Assembly (NCBI GenBank): GCA_042408445.1 | Contig: JBHORC010000027.1 | Span: 1-64,000 of the forward strand | Direction: 5' to 3' | DNA: 64,000 nucleotides | DNA from: CF-46 sp042408445 | GTDB lineage: Bacteria > Chloroflexota > Limnocylindria > Limnocylindrales > CSP1-4 | In this document: piece by piece, positions 42,214 to 50,811 of the stretch | Layout: every line of letters starts with the position of its first letter | How positions within the stretch are numbered: position 1 is the first letter of the stretch | Notes under the pieces: model-generated | Database searches by the model: none | The model's input: only the letters and a program-made list of their open reading frames with translations | What the model was told of the DNA's origin: nothing | Translations under genes and position numbers: made by a program

Positions 42214-42387
42214 GTGCCTGAGTTCGACAGGGAAGCGTACGAGCGGCTCCTGAGACGGATACGAGTCGCCCAGGACGGCTTCGACCGACTCCGCGTGACC
42301 GTATGGAGCGCCGAGGACCTGCTCCGCGACGTCGAGGAACAGCAACGGCGGCACCGAGCGCGACGTCCGAAGGTCGACGATGACTGA
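42214..42387 (+). CDS. Small hypothetical protein (57 aa)
   Basis: GTG at 42214 with GGAG four bases before gives 57 residues: MPEFDREAYERLLRRIRVAQ then DGFDRLRVTVWSAEDLLRDV, ending KVDDD. It is charged, mostly helical, and uses GC-ending codons like its neighbours. The stop overlaps the next ORF by 8 bases, suggesting coupling. No family recognised. It lies 62 bases after the CpaE-like gene. Confidence 0.5.
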   Translation: MPEFDREAYERLLRRIRVAQDGFDRLRVTVWSAEDLLRDVEEQQRRHRARRPKVDDD

Positions 42388-42568
42388 TCGACCTCACGAC
42401 CTGCGCCGCCGCGCCACGGAGACCGTCGCCAGGATCGACCGGACCGCCCTCCTGCGGGGGGGGGCGAAGCGGTCCGAACGCGAGGACCTGGAGATCGCCA
42501 GCGAGCTTGCCGACGCCGAACAGGAGAGCGCGGATCGCGAGCACGAGCGGCGCGGCGATTGCGGCTGA
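42380..42568 (+). CDS. Small hypothetical protein (62 aa)
   Basis: ATG at 42380 overlaps the preceding small ORF (ATGACTGA). 62 residues, charged: MTDRPHDLRRRATETVARID, then RTALLRGGAKRSEREDLEIA and ASELADAEQESADREHERRG. No family known. Coupling to the previous ORF is the main support; a G run (42457-42466) sits inside the gene and could be a slippage point. Confidence 0.45.
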   Translation: MTDRPHDLRRRATETVARIDRTALLRGGAKRSEREDLEIASELADAEQESADREHERRGDCG

Positions 42569-42649
42569 CTCACTTCGGGCGACCGGGCGTGCGGTGATCG
42601 AGCGACGGACGCGCGCTGGACGTCGAAGCGGCCGCCTTGCTGCCAATGG

Positions 42650-42736
42650 TGGTGCCGGAGCCGGGGTTCGAACCCGGACGATCTTGCGATCAGCGGTGTT
42701 TAAGACCGCTGCGTCTGCCTGTTCCGCCACTCCGGC
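42650..42736 (-). tRNA. tRNA-Leu (UAA)
   Basis: Minus-strand cloverleaf with acceptor GCCGGAG/CTCCGGC, a long variable arm typical of Leu, and anticodon loop CTTAAAC in the stem GCGGT/ACCGC. The CCA end is encoded. A -10 TAGGAT and GTGACG at 16-base spacing lie just upstream. Confidence 0.95.
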
Positions 42737-42745
42737 TCGGGCTTC

Positions 42746-42773
42746 ATCCTAGCGAGGCGGGGAGCTGCGTCAC
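42746..42773 (-). promoter_or_regulatory. Promoter of tRNA-Leu(UAA)
   Basis: Minus strand: GTGACG (42773-42768), 16 bases, TAGGAT (42751-42746), with the tRNA 5' end 10 bases further. Moderate match to a housekeeping promoter. Confidence 0.45.
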
Positions 42774-42851
42774 GGCGGCAGCGACCGGCCGATCGGCCCG
42801 TGCGACGGCCCCGTGCGATGGATCGCGGCGGCGACGTGGCATCCTCAGCCC

Positions 42852-43523
42852 ATGTACGTGCCCGACCACTTCCGTCCCTCCGATGCCGACGTTGCCGCGC
42901 TCCTCGCCAATCTCGGCGCGGCGGAGCTGATCACCGCGACGGAGGACGGCCTCCTCGCAACGTACCTTCCGCTGCTCTACGAGCCGCCCGGCGCGGCCAC
43001 CTCAGGAGGCGCCGACGAGGCGCCGCTCGGGCGCCTGATGGGCCACGTCGCCCGGAACAATCGCCAGTGGAAGACTCGGGCGATGGGCGAGGCGCTCGTC
43101 ATCGCTCGCGGACCGGACGCCTACATCTCGCCGAGCTGGTACGCGACGAAGCGGGAGCACGGCCGCGTCGTCCCGACGTGGAACTACGTGACCGCCCACC
43201 TGCACGGCCGGCTCGTCATCCACGACGATCGCGACTGGCTCGAGCGCAACGTGCGGGCGCTCACGAGTCGGCATGAGGCGGGCCGCGAGCCCGAGTGGTC
43301 CGTCGACGACGCGCCCGCCGACTACGTCGAGGGTCAGCTGCGGGCGATCGTCGGCGTCGAGATCGTGATCTCGCGCATCGAGGCGAAGCTCAAGCTGAGC
43401 CAGAACCGCTCAAAGGCGGACGTCGAGGGTGCGATCGTCGGGCTCGAGGCGACCGGGAGCCCGTCGGCCGCCGCAACCGCCGCGGACATGCACGCGACCG
43501 AGGACGCCCGCGGCCGATCGTAG
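42852..43523 (+). CDS. PaiB-family FMN-binding protein
   Basis: 223 residues of the PaiB-like FMN-binding split barrel: MYVPDHFRPSDADVAALLAN, then LITATEDGLLATYLPLLY, GHVARNNRQWKT, AYISPSWYATKREHGRVVPT and WNYVTAHLHGRLVIHDD. PaiB proteins are annotated as negative transcription regulators in Bacillus, but biochemical function is unclear. ATG 42852 gives the canonical start. A short Ala-rich tail follows. Monocistronic, convergent with the phytanoyl-type gene. Confidence 0.88.
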   Translation: MYVPDHFRPSDADVAALLANLGAAELITATEDGLLATYLPLLYEPPGAATSGGADEAPLGRLMGHVARNNRQWKTRAMGEALVIARGPDAYISPSWYATKREHGRVVPTWNYVTAHLHGRLVIHDDRDWLERNVRALTSRHEAGREPEWSVDDAPADYVEGQLRAIVGVEIVISRIEAKLKLSQNRSKADVEGAIVGLEATGSPSAAATAADMHATEDARGRS

Positions 43524-43567
43524 GGACGGCCGATCTGCCCGGCCGGTCGAGAGGCTCGAGACTGCCC

Positions 43568-44407
43568 TCAGGCGTCGCCCATCATCAGGCCCTCGATGTC
43601 GTGCCGCTGCTCGATCGGCTCGAGGCGGTCGACAGCGCGATAGAGGAGGTGCGCGCGGATCTCATCGGGCAACCGCTCCTCGAACGCCTTCGAGAGACGG
43701 AGGTCGTGCTCGTCCGGGTTCGCGGCATCGCCGCTGACGACGCCGAGGATCAGGACCGGGCGGGCGATCGGTGAGGCGTGGGCCGTGCCCCGATGAATCG
43801 TCAGCCCGGAGCGAGCGGATGCGTCTCCCATCTGGGGATACTTCCGGACGCCCAGTGAGGCGAACCGATCCCAGACCTCCTTCGGCGGGAACATGCCGTG
43901 CTCCCAGTCGCGGCCGTCGTCCCATTGGGTCCCGGGAGCGATCTCGAACGGACCCATGTCGGGCGTCACGTCGACCGCGGTCAGGTTGAACGCGAGCGAG
44001 GTCAGCCGCCGCTCCTCGACCGTCGGCCGCGGGGCTGGAAAGTCGCGATGCCACGGCTGGTCGCGGGCGCCCTGGAACGGAACGTCGAAGCCGACCTCGA
44101 CGAAGCGGTAGTCGGGCCCGAGAACGGCCTCCGACACCGCGGCGATCCACGGATGGGTCACGAGGTCGACGAACCCGCTGACCTGCTCCGGATGCACCTC
44201 GACGTACCACCGGCGGCGACCGCGGCCGACCGTCCCGTGCGGCCGCTGGATCGCCGCCCAGAACGCGGTCATCAGGTCCTCGTGGAGTCGCTCCACCCAG
44301 GCGCGCTCGAACGCGCCCTTCCGCCCGACGATTCCGTCCCGGTCGATCGTCTCGACGTCGGCGGTGACGTCCGGGGCCGTCCGCGTCCCCGTGTCCAGGC
44401 TCGCCAT
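43568..44407 (-). CDS. Phytanoyl-CoA dioxygenase (PhyH)-like protein
   Basis: 279-residue Fe(II)/2-oxoglutarate-type oxygenase of the PhyH family. The HxD pair is WHRDFPAP (about residue 119) and the distal His is in LTIHRGTAHASP (about 204), followed by an Arg (ARPVLILG) suited to 2-oxoglutarate. Such enzymes hydroxylate diverse small molecules; the substrate is unknown. The gene is flanked by small regulators and an Imm5-like gene rather than a pathway. Its 3' end converges on paiB. Confidence 0.78.
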   Translation of the reverse strand: MASLDTGTRTAPDVTADVETIDRDGIVGRKGAFERAWVERLHEDLMTAFWAAIQRPHGTVGRGRRRWYVEVHPEQVSGFVDLVTHPWIAAVSEAVLGPDYRFVEVGFDVPFQGARDQPWHRDFPAPRPTVEERRLTSLAFNLTAVDVTPDMGPFEIAPGTQWDDGRDWEHGMFPPKEVWDRFASLGVRKYPQMGDASARSGLTIHRGTAHASPIARPVLILGVVSGDAANPDEHDLRLSKAFEERLPDEIRAHLLYRAVDRLEPIEQRHDIEGLMMGDA

Positions 44408-44436
44408 GCTCGCTCCCCTGCCCTTGTCTCCCGGAC

Positions 44437-44667
44437 CTACACGTCCGTCATCTCGGTCATCGCCCGGCCGGCCGGGGTGAGGTGGACGTCGCCATCGTCG
44501 AGCACCTCGACCAGGTCGCGGCTCGCGAGCGCCTCAACGAGCGGGCCGATCTCGTCCGGGTCGAACCCCGCCTGGCCGCTTCGCTCGACGACGTTGACGG
44601 TCGCCGGCGGGCCGCCGTTCTCGGCGATCCAGCGAAGGAGACGGCGCTCGTCGTCGTGGTCGGCCAT
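44437..44667 (-). CDS. Small winged-helix-like hypothetical protein
   Basis: 76 residues from ATG 44667 (MADHDDERRLLRWIAENGGP); two further in-frame starts lie upstream, at 44676 (ATG) and 44718 (GTG). The pattern LLRWIAENGG, VNVVERSGQAGFDPDEIGPL and LVEALASRDLVEVLDDGDVH followed by LTPAGRAMTEM resembles a winged helix ending in a wing strand. It lies 29 bases before the PhyH-like gene in transcription order, so it may regulate or accompany it. Family not recognised. Confidence 0.5.
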   Translation of the reverse strand: MADHDDERRLLRWIAENGGPPATVNVVERSGQAGFDPDEIGPLVEALASRDLVEVLDDGDVHLTPAGRAMTEMTDV

Positions 44668-44816
44668 CAGGCCCATCGCACCATCGACGGCGTCTCCGCG
44701 AACACGCGGAGGAGGCACAGGACGCTACGCGCCCATCTCAACGTCCCGAGGTGGCGGGCAGAATTGGGGAGCCGCGGGCGACGGTCGCGTCACGAGCCGC
44801 GGATGAAGGAGTGCCG

Positions 44817-45332
44817 ATGATCCTCCCGAAGGCGCGCGACCCGAGGTTCATCACGATGCGCCGCGGCGGGAGCCTCACGGACGATGACCATCACCGGCTC
44901 GCCATCTGGGCGGCGGCCTGCGCAGAGCACGTCCTTCCCTGTTTCGAGGCGGTGCGTCCCGGGGACGACCGTCCAAGGCGGGCGATCGAGGCCGCCCGGG
45001 CGTGGGCCCGAGGCGAGCTCACGATGACGGAGGCACGAGCGGCCGGCGGTCATGCCAACGGCGCGGCGCGTGAGCTCGCCGGAGCTGCCCGGCATGCCGC
45101 CTTCGCCGCAGGGCAGGCGGGCGTCGTTGCCCACGTCGCCGCCCACGAGCTCGGGGCCGCGGCCTACGCGATCAAGGCGGTCCGCGCGGCGTCGGCCGAG
45201 GGCGAGCGCGACGAGGCGGGCCGCAGGGAGTGCCGATGGCAGCGTGAGCAGCTGCCGCCGGAGATCCGCGAGCTCGTCCTCGACGACGAGCGGCTCCGCA
45301 ATGAGCTGTGCTGGTTCGTCTTCGACTGCTGA
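44817..45332 (+). CDS. Imm5-like putative immunity protein
   Basis: 171-residue helical protein starting at ATG 44817 behind AAGGAG. It begins MILPKARDPRFITMRRGGSL, with DDDHHRLAIWAAACAEHVLP next, a middle of Ala/His-rich helices (AARHAAFAAGQAGVVAHVAA, AAYAIKAVRAA) and the tail WQREQLPPEIRELVLDDERL. This matches proteins annotated as putative immunity (Imm5-like), a domain often found without a toxin partner. No toxin is visible beside it. It diverges from the winged-helix gene. Confidence 0.72.
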   Translation: MILPKARDPRFITMRRGGSLTDDDHHRLAIWAAACAEHVLPCFEAVRPGDDRPRRAIEAARAWARGELTMTEARAAGGHANGAARELAGAARHAAFAAGQAGVVAHVAAHELGAAAYAIKAVRAASAEGERDEAGRRECRWQREQLPPEIRELVLDDERLRNELCWFVFDC

Positions 45333-45380
45333 CGACTCACGAGCTCGTCGCCCCCCGTTGGGGCCGCCGCCGGAGCTGGA

Positions 45381-47210
45381 TCAGTCGTCCTGGCTGAGGA
45401 TCACCGCCGAGTACGGTCCGAGCCCGATCGCGATCCGCTGCGGCATCCCGTCGTGCTCTTCGGGCGTGCTGTCCGCATCGACCGAATCCACGGTCTCGAA
45501 CTCGGGGTCGTAGCCGTCCCAGTCGCTGTTGAACCGGACCCGCCAGCGGCCGGGCCTGGGGACGCCCACGTGATATTCGGTGAAGGCGGTCGCCGAGAAG
45601 TTCGCGAGGACGATCACGTCGTCACGCGGCCCGCCGTCCAGCCAGCGATGCCAGCCCAGCACCCCGGCCTCGGCGTTGACATGGTGGACATCGACGTTCG
45701 GGCCGCGGAGGCCGCGGGAGACGTCGACGACGTTGCGTCGTAGCGAGATCAGGTCGCGATGGAGCCGGAGCAATCCGGCGTGGCGGTGCCGGAGCGTCCA
45801 GTCCAGGCCGTCCTCGTCGTTGAACCACGATCCCTCGACCAGCTCCTGGCCCTGGAACAGCATCGGGATGCCGGGTGACGTCAGGACGACGACGGCGCCG
45901 AGGGTCGCCCGCTTCTTCGACGCCCAGCTGTCTGCGTAGCCGGGCCAGATCTCCTCCGGGACGCGCGACGAGCCGTTCGCGTCCTCGTCGTGCGACTCCG
46001 TGTAGATCACCCGGCGGAACGCCTCGCGGACCGGGTCCCCGATCGTCGCGGCAACGGATCGGACGTCGCGCCGAGCGTCGTCGTCCGCGATCAGCGCGGC
46101 GCGAACGACGTGGACGAAGGCCGCGTCCCATTGCGCCCCGAACCCGGAACCCCCGTCGGCGACCGGGTGCGTGATCGTCAGGTCGGAACGCAGATCCTCG
46201 GCGATCGTCAGCCGACCCGGGAACTGCTCCGCGATCTCGCGGTTCACGTCGGCCATGAAACGGAGGCCGTCGTCGATTCGATCGTCCGCGGCCCGACCGC
46301 CGCCGCCGACACTCGAGATCCAGGCCGTCGCGTCCCAGCGCAGGCCGTCGATCCGGAACTCGTCGAGCCACTGGATCGCACTGTCGCGGAGGAACGCACG
46401 GACCTCGGCCCGGCCGTAGTCCGGTCGCGTGTCGCCCCACGGCGTCGCCGCGCGCCCATCTTCGTAGAAGTAGATCCCGCCCCTGCCCTGCTCCGACCAG
46501 CCGTCGAACTGCCAGATGTCGAGGTCCGTCGGCCCGAGATGGTTGTAGACGACGTCGAGGATCACCGCGATCCCGGCCGCGTGGGCATCCCGGACGAGTG
46601 CCTTGAGATCGTCGGGGGATCCGTAGCTGCTCTCGACGGCGAACGGGTAGGCGGTGTTGTAGCCCCACGACCGCTCGCCGGCGAACTCGAACGGCGGCAT
46701 CAGCTGGATCGCCCCGATCCCCAGCTCGCGGAGGTACGGCAGGCGACGCCGAACCCCCTGGAGCGTGCCTGGCTGTCCGTGGACGCCCTCGCTGAACGTC
46801 CCGACGTGGAGCTCGTAGATGACGAGGTCGTTCCACGGCGGCTGGCGGAACTCGCCGTCGCCCCAGTCGAACGCGTCGCGGTCGTAGACCACGGCGTTGC
46901 CGGCGGAGTTCGTCAGGCGTCGAGCGCGAGGGTCGATCCGGTTGCGCTCACCGGCGGGCGTCTGGAGGACGAATCGGTACTCATCGCCGGCGTTGGCACC
47001 GTGCACGTCCGCGGACCACGTCTCGGCGTTGCCGTCATCGTCGCGGGCGAGCGGATGGCGGGCTGCGTCCCAGTCATTGAAGCTGCCGACGACCGAGACG
47101 CCCGTCGCATGGGGCGCCCAGACCCGGAACATCGTCCCGCCATCGAACGGAACCGCGCCCATGCCGGAGCGGCCCGAGGCACGGACGACCGTCAGCACGA
47201 AACCCCTCAC
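45381..47210 (-). CDS. GH13 alpha-amylase-family enzyme with CBM48 (branching-type)
   Basis: About 609 residues. A CBM48/E-set domain (FRVWAPHATGVSVVGSFNDW) precedes the GH13 barrel: VIYELHVGTFSEGV, AVILDVVYNHLGPTDL (His/Asn), FRIDGLRWDATAWISS (nucleophile Asp), RLTIAEDLRS (acid Glu) and YTESHDEDANGSS (transition-state Asp). Arrangement and the SWGYNTAYPFAVESSYG block resemble glycogen branching or malto-oligosyltrehalose hydrolase types; the exact specificity is open. The first start is GTG 47210; V5 (47198) or M17 (47162) are alternatives, the latter closest to the CBM48. It follows the DEAD-box gene by 93 bases, with a TATCCT between. Confidence 0.85.
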   Translation of the reverse strand: MRGFVLTVVRASGRSGMGAVPFDGGTMFRVWAPHATGVSVVGSFNDWDAARHPLARDDDGNAETWSADVHGANAGDEYRFVLQTPAGERNRIDPRARRLTNSAGNAVVYDRDAFDWGDGEFRQPPWNDLVIYELHVGTFSEGVHGQPGTLQGVRRRLPYLRELGIGAIQLMPPFEFAGERSWGYNTAYPFAVESSYGSPDDLKALVRDAHAAGIAVILDVVYNHLGPTDLDIWQFDGWSEQGRGGIYFYEDGRAATPWGDTRPDYGRAEVRAFLRDSAIQWLDEFRIDGLRWDATAWISSVGGGGRAADDRIDDGLRFMADVNREIAEQFPGRLTIAEDLRSDLTITHPVADGGSGFGAQWDAAFVHVVRAALIADDDARRDVRSVAATIGDPVREAFRRVIYTESHDEDANGSSRVPEEIWPGYADSWASKKRATLGAVVVLTSPGIPMLFQGQELVEGSWFNDEDGLDWTLRHRHAGLLRLHRDLISLRRNVVDVSRGLRGPNVDVHHVNAEAGVLGWHRWLDGGPRDDVIVLANFSATAFTEYHVGVPRPGRWRVRFNSDWDGYDPEFETVDSVDADSTPEEHDGMPQRIAIGLGPYSAVILSQDD

Positions 47211-47244
47211 TCAGCGACGTCGACCACCCCCGCGACGTCGTCCG

Positions 47245-47250
47245 AGGATA
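47245..47250 (-). promoter_or_regulatory. Possible -10 element for the GH13 gene
   Basis: TATCCT on the minus strand about 35 bases before the first GH13 start. No TG extension. It resembles other -10 elements here but is not conclusive. Confidence 0.3.
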
Positions 47251-47303
47251 TCGCCCGGAGGGTCGGCCACGGACGTCGCGTCCGCGATTGGCCGGCCCGC
47301 GGA

Positions 47304-49199
47304 TCAGTCGCGGTCGCGCCGGACCGGCACCTTGCGCCCGCGGATCGTGGAGCTGCGGAGCGCGTCAACGACCCGGTCCGCCGCGTCCTCCGGCACCTCG
47401 ACGATCGAGAACCCGTCCGCGATCTGGATGGCGCCGACCGCCGAGCCGCCGAGACCCGCCTCGTGGGTGATGGCCCCGACCAGGTCGCCCGGCCGCATCC
47501 CGGCGTTCCGGCCCGCGCCGACAAACAGCCGCGTCCAGCCCGCACCGTCGCCCCGACCTCGCGGCGGACGGCCGTCACCGTCGCGCGGTCGCGTGCCCCG
47601 TCCCGCGTTGCCGCCGCGGTCGGAGTCGCCGCGCGGCCAGGCGCGCGTGCGGGGGCCCGTCGGCCGCGGTCCGCCGTCGCGACGCGGCTGGTCGAACAGC
47701 GTCGCCTCGGGGATGTCGGCCTCGTCCGCGTCCCCGTCGCGCCCCGTGGCGTCGGCAGCGAGTCGGACGGCGGCCAGGGCGATGTCGACGAGGTCGAACT
47801 CCTGCGCCAACGGCTCGACGACCGCGCGGTACGCATCGGACCCGTCCTCGAGCACCGCCTCGCGCAGCGTCGTCCGGAGCAGCTCGAGGCGACGCTCGCG
47901 GACATCGGCACCCGTCGGGATGCGCCCCAGCTCCAGCTTCGTCCTGGTTGCCCGCTCGATGTCCCGCAGCAGCCGGTGCTCGCGCGGCTCGACAAGGGTG
48001 ATCGCGACACCCTCCCGGCCGGCGCGGCCGGTTCGCCCGATCCGATGCACGTATGAGTCGGGGTTCGAGGGGATGTCGTAGTTCACGACGTGCGACACGT
48101 GCTCGATATCGAGCCCGCGGGCGGCGACGTCGGTCGCCACGAGCACGTCCAGCGAGCGGTCACGGAACCGGCCCATCACACGGTCGCGCTGGTCCTGGGT
48201 CATGCCGCCGTGGATCGCCCCGGCGTCGTGGCCCTGGGCGACGAGCCGATCGGCGAGCTCCTCGACCTCCTCGCGCGTCCGAGCGAACACGAGGGCGGAC
48301 GAGGGATCCTCCAGGTCGAGGATGCGACCGAGTGCCGCCGGCTTGTCGGGCCGCCGGACGACGTAGGCGACCTGCCGCACGGCGGCGGCCTCCGCTCGGT
48401 CCGGACGGGCGGCGGCGATGCTCACCCGCACGGGATCGTGGAGGTGCCGCCGGGCGACCGCGGCGATCCGCGGCGAGATCGTTGCGGAGAAGAGGGCGGT
48501 CTGGCGCTCCGAGGGCATCGCGCTCAGGATCCGATCGAGGTCCTCCGCGAAGCCCATGTCGAGCATCTCGTCCGCCTCATCGAGGACGACGACCTCGATC
48601 CGCTCGAGGGCAAGGGTGCCGCGATCCAGGTGATCGACCATCCGGCCGGGGGTCGCGACGACGACATCGACGCCGCGCCGCAGCCCGCGCAGCTGCTGCC
48701 CGTAGCCCTGGCCGCCGTAGATCGGGAGGACTCGCGTTCCGAACGGCAGCCCGTACCGATGGATCGCCTCCGCGACCTGCATCGCAAGCTCGCGGGTGGG
48801 CACGAGAACGACGGCGCGAGGCCGGACGTCGTGCGGGAGACGCCCGTCGCCGCCGTCGCGCGGCCGGGTGCCGTCACCCGCGTCGCGCGCCGCCGTGCCG
48901 TCGCCGCCGGCGGCACCGGCCGAACCGGCGCCACCGGCCAGTCGCTGCACGATCGGGAGCGCGAACGCAGCCGTCTTGCCGGTCCCGGTCGGCGCCTCGC
49001 CGAGCAGGTCGCGCCCCGCCAGCAGCGGCGGGATCGCCTCGCGCTGGACCGGCGTCGGTTCCTCGTATCCCAGCCCGGCCAGCGCCTGGAGGACGCGAGG
49101 GTCGAGGCCGAGGCTTCGGAACCCGTCCGCGTCGTCGTCCCCGTCCCCGTCGCCCGGACCGGGCTCGACCTGGGCATCGCTCGCGATCGTCGTCGTCAT
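47304..49199 (-). CDS. deaD: DEAD-box ATP-dependent RNA helicase (DeaD/CsdA type)
   Basis: 631 residues. Q motif at FRSLGLDPRVLQALAGLGYE with PTPVQREAIPPL; Walker A APTGTGKT; DEAD in VVVLDEADEMLDMGF; SAT in ALFSATISPRIAA; and HRIGRTGRAGREG. An insert of Gly/Asp/Arg (about 95-125, GDGTAARDAGDGTRPRDGG) lies after motif I. The Arg/Gly linker precedes a C-terminal DbpA-type RNA-binding domain (WTRLFVGAGRNAGMRPGDLV, VVDALRSSTIRGRKVPVRRD). It unwinds RNA in ribosome assembly or cold adaptation. ATG 49199 gives MTTTIASDAQ; upstream frame is Arg-rich noise. Confidence 0.9.
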   Translation of the reverse strand: MTTTIASDAQVEPGPGDGDGDDDADGFRSLGLDPRVLQALAGLGYEEPTPVQREAIPPLLAGRDLLGEAPTGTGKTAAFALPIVQRLAGGAGSAGAAGGDGTAARDAGDGTRPRDGGDGRLPHDVRPRAVVLVPTRELAMQVAEAIHRYGLPFGTRVLPIYGGQGYGQQLRGLRRGVDVVVATPGRMVDHLDRGTLALERIEVVVLDEADEMLDMGFAEDLDRILSAMPSERQTALFSATISPRIAAVARRHLHDPVRVSIAAARPDRAEAAAVRQVAYVVRRPDKPAALGRILDLEDPSSALVFARTREEVEELADRLVAQGHDAGAIHGGMTQDQRDRVMGRFRDRSLDVLVATDVAARGLDIEHVSHVVNYDIPSNPDSYVHRIGRTGRAGREGVAITLVEPREHRLLRDIERATRTKLELGRIPTGADVRERRLELLRTTLREAVLEDGSDAYRAVVEPLAQEFDLVDIALAAVRLAADATGRDGDADEADIPEATLFDQPRRDGGPRPTGPRTRAWPRGDSDRGGNAGRGTRPRDGDGRPPRGRGDGAGWTRLFVGAGRNAGMRPGDLVGAITHEAGLGGSAVGAIQIADGFSIVEVPEDAADRVVDALRSSTIRGRKVPVRRDRD

Positions 49200-49356
49200 G
49201 GATCCATGTTCGCAGCCCAACGGTCGTGCCGTCCGAGCGGCCCGCGGCCGGGCTTGCAGTGGCGTGCCGAGGCGACGTGTCCTGCACGCTCGGCATGACG
49301 CCCGGTGCTCGGCGGCCAGCGCTCTGCGACGCCCAGAAGCGGACACTTGGCGCGAG

Positions 49357-50811
49357 ATGCCGGACTTCGCCGCGTTCCTGTCCGCGCCCGATTACGGGCT
49401 CGCACGCCTCGTGCTCGAGCGCGGGCTCGGCGTCATCTACCTCATCGCGTTCGTCGTCGTGCTCGACCAGTTCCCTGCCCTGAGCGGCGAGCGCGGCCTC
49501 GAACCTGCGCCGGCCATCCTGCGCGCGACGTCCTTCCTCGAGACGCCGAGCCTGTTCCACCTCGGCTACTCGGATCGCGCAATCCGCGTGGTGGCCACGG
49601 TCGGCATTGCCCTGGCAGCGCTCATCGTCCTCGGCGTCGCCCAACGCGCGCCCCTGCCGATCACGATGCTGATCTGGCTCGCGCTCTGGGCGCTCTACCA
49701 GTCCGTCGTGAACATCGGCGGCTCGTTCTACGGCTTCGGCTGGGAGACGCTGCTGCTCGAGGCGGGATTCCTCGCGATCTTCCTCGGCAACGACGAGGTC
49801 GCGCCGCCATGGCTCGTCATCCTTGCGTTTCGCTGGCTCGCGTTCCGGGTCGAGCTCGGCGCCGGGCTCATCAAGCTTCGCGGCGACCCTTGCTGGCGCG
49901 ACCTGACCTGCATGGACTACCACCACGAGACCCAGCCGCTACCGAACCCGCTGTCGTGGCTGTTCGACGCCCTCCCGCGACCGCTCCATCGTGTCGAAAC
50001 CGTGGGTAACTTCGTCGCCCAGCTCATCCTGCCGTGGGGCTTGTTCCTGCCCCAGCCCGTGGCGACGATCGCGGCCGTGCTGATGCTCGTGACCCAGAGC
50101 TACCTCGTGATCAGCGGCAATTACGCCTGGCTGAACTGGATCACGATCCTGCTCATGGTCTCGGGCGTGGCCGACCCGGTCGTGCACGTCATCCTGCCCG
50201 GTGTGCCCGCGACGACCGGCCTCACGGCAGGGCCCGCCTGGTTCCTCGTCCTCGTCGTCGCGCTCGCCGTGGTGGTCGTGGTCCTGAGCTACCGTCCGGC
50301 GATGAACCTCGTGAGTACGAATCAGGCGATGAACGCCTCGTTCGACCCGTTCCGGCTCGTGAACACGTACGGCGCCTTCGGGTCCGTGAGCCGAACCCGG
50401 TACGAGGTCATCGTCGAGGGAACGAGCGAGGAGGACCCGACGCCGGACACCTCGTGGCTCGAGTACGAGTTCCGGGCGAAGCCCGGCGACCCGCGCCGGA
50501 CCCCGCCGCAGGTCGCGCCGTACCACTATCGTCTCGACTGGCTGATGTGGTTCCTGCCACTGTCTCCGCGCTACGGCGAGACCTGGTTCATGCCGTTCCT
50601 CGCCCGTCTCCTCCAGGCGGACCGGTCGATCCTCCGGCTGCTCCGCCGCGACCCCTTCCGCGGAATCCCGCCCGTCTGGGTTCGCGCCCGGCTGTTCGAG
50701 TACCGGTTCACCACGCCCCGCGAGCGGCGCGCCACCGGCCGCTGGTGGGACCGTGAGCCCGTCGCCGACTTCGTGCCGCCGATCCGGCTCCGGCCGAGTC
50801 AGTCGCCGTGA
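49357..50811 (+). CDS. Lipase maturation factor (LMF1-like) membrane protein
   Basis: 484-residue polytopic membrane protein of the lipase maturation factor family. Conserved blocks: YQSVVNIGGSFYGFGWETLL, LEAGFLAIFLGND, FRWLAFRVELGAGLIKLRGD, PCWRDLTCMDYHHETQPLPN and a C-terminal soluble part YEVIVEGTSEEDP and DWLMWFLPLSPRYGETWF. Vertebrate LMF1 helps fold secreted lipases; the bacterial role is unproven. ATG at 49357 lacks a strong ribosome site. The stop overlaps the next gene by 4 bases (GTGA), so the two are co-translated. Confidence 0.87.
   Translation: MPDFAAFLSAPDYGLARLVLERGLGVIYLIAFVVVLDQFPALSGERGLEPAPAILRATSFLETPSLFHLGYSDRAIRVVATVGIALAALIVLGVAQRAPLPITMLIWLALWALYQSVVNIGGSFYGFGWETLLLEAGFLAIFLGNDEVAPPWLVILAFRWLAFRVELGAGLIKLRGDPCWRDLTCMDYHHETQPLPNPLSWLFDALPRPLHRVETVGNFVAQLILPWGLFLPQPVATIAAVLMLVTQSYLVISGNYAWLNWITILLMVSGVADPVVHVILPGVPATTGLTAGPAWFLVLVVALAVVVVVLSYRPAMNLVSTNQAMNASFDPFRLVNTYGAFGSVSRTRYEVIVEGTSEEDPTPDTSWLEYEFRAKPGDPRRTPPQVAPYHYRLDWLMWFLPLSPRYGETWFMPFLARLLQADRSILRLLRRDPFRGIPPVWVRARLFEYRFTTPRERRATGRWWDREPVADFVPPIRLRPSQSP

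Noticed and set aside
44817..45332. Toxin-immunity pair
   Set aside because: Imm5-like protein present but neighbours (GH13, winged-helix protein) show no toxin domain.
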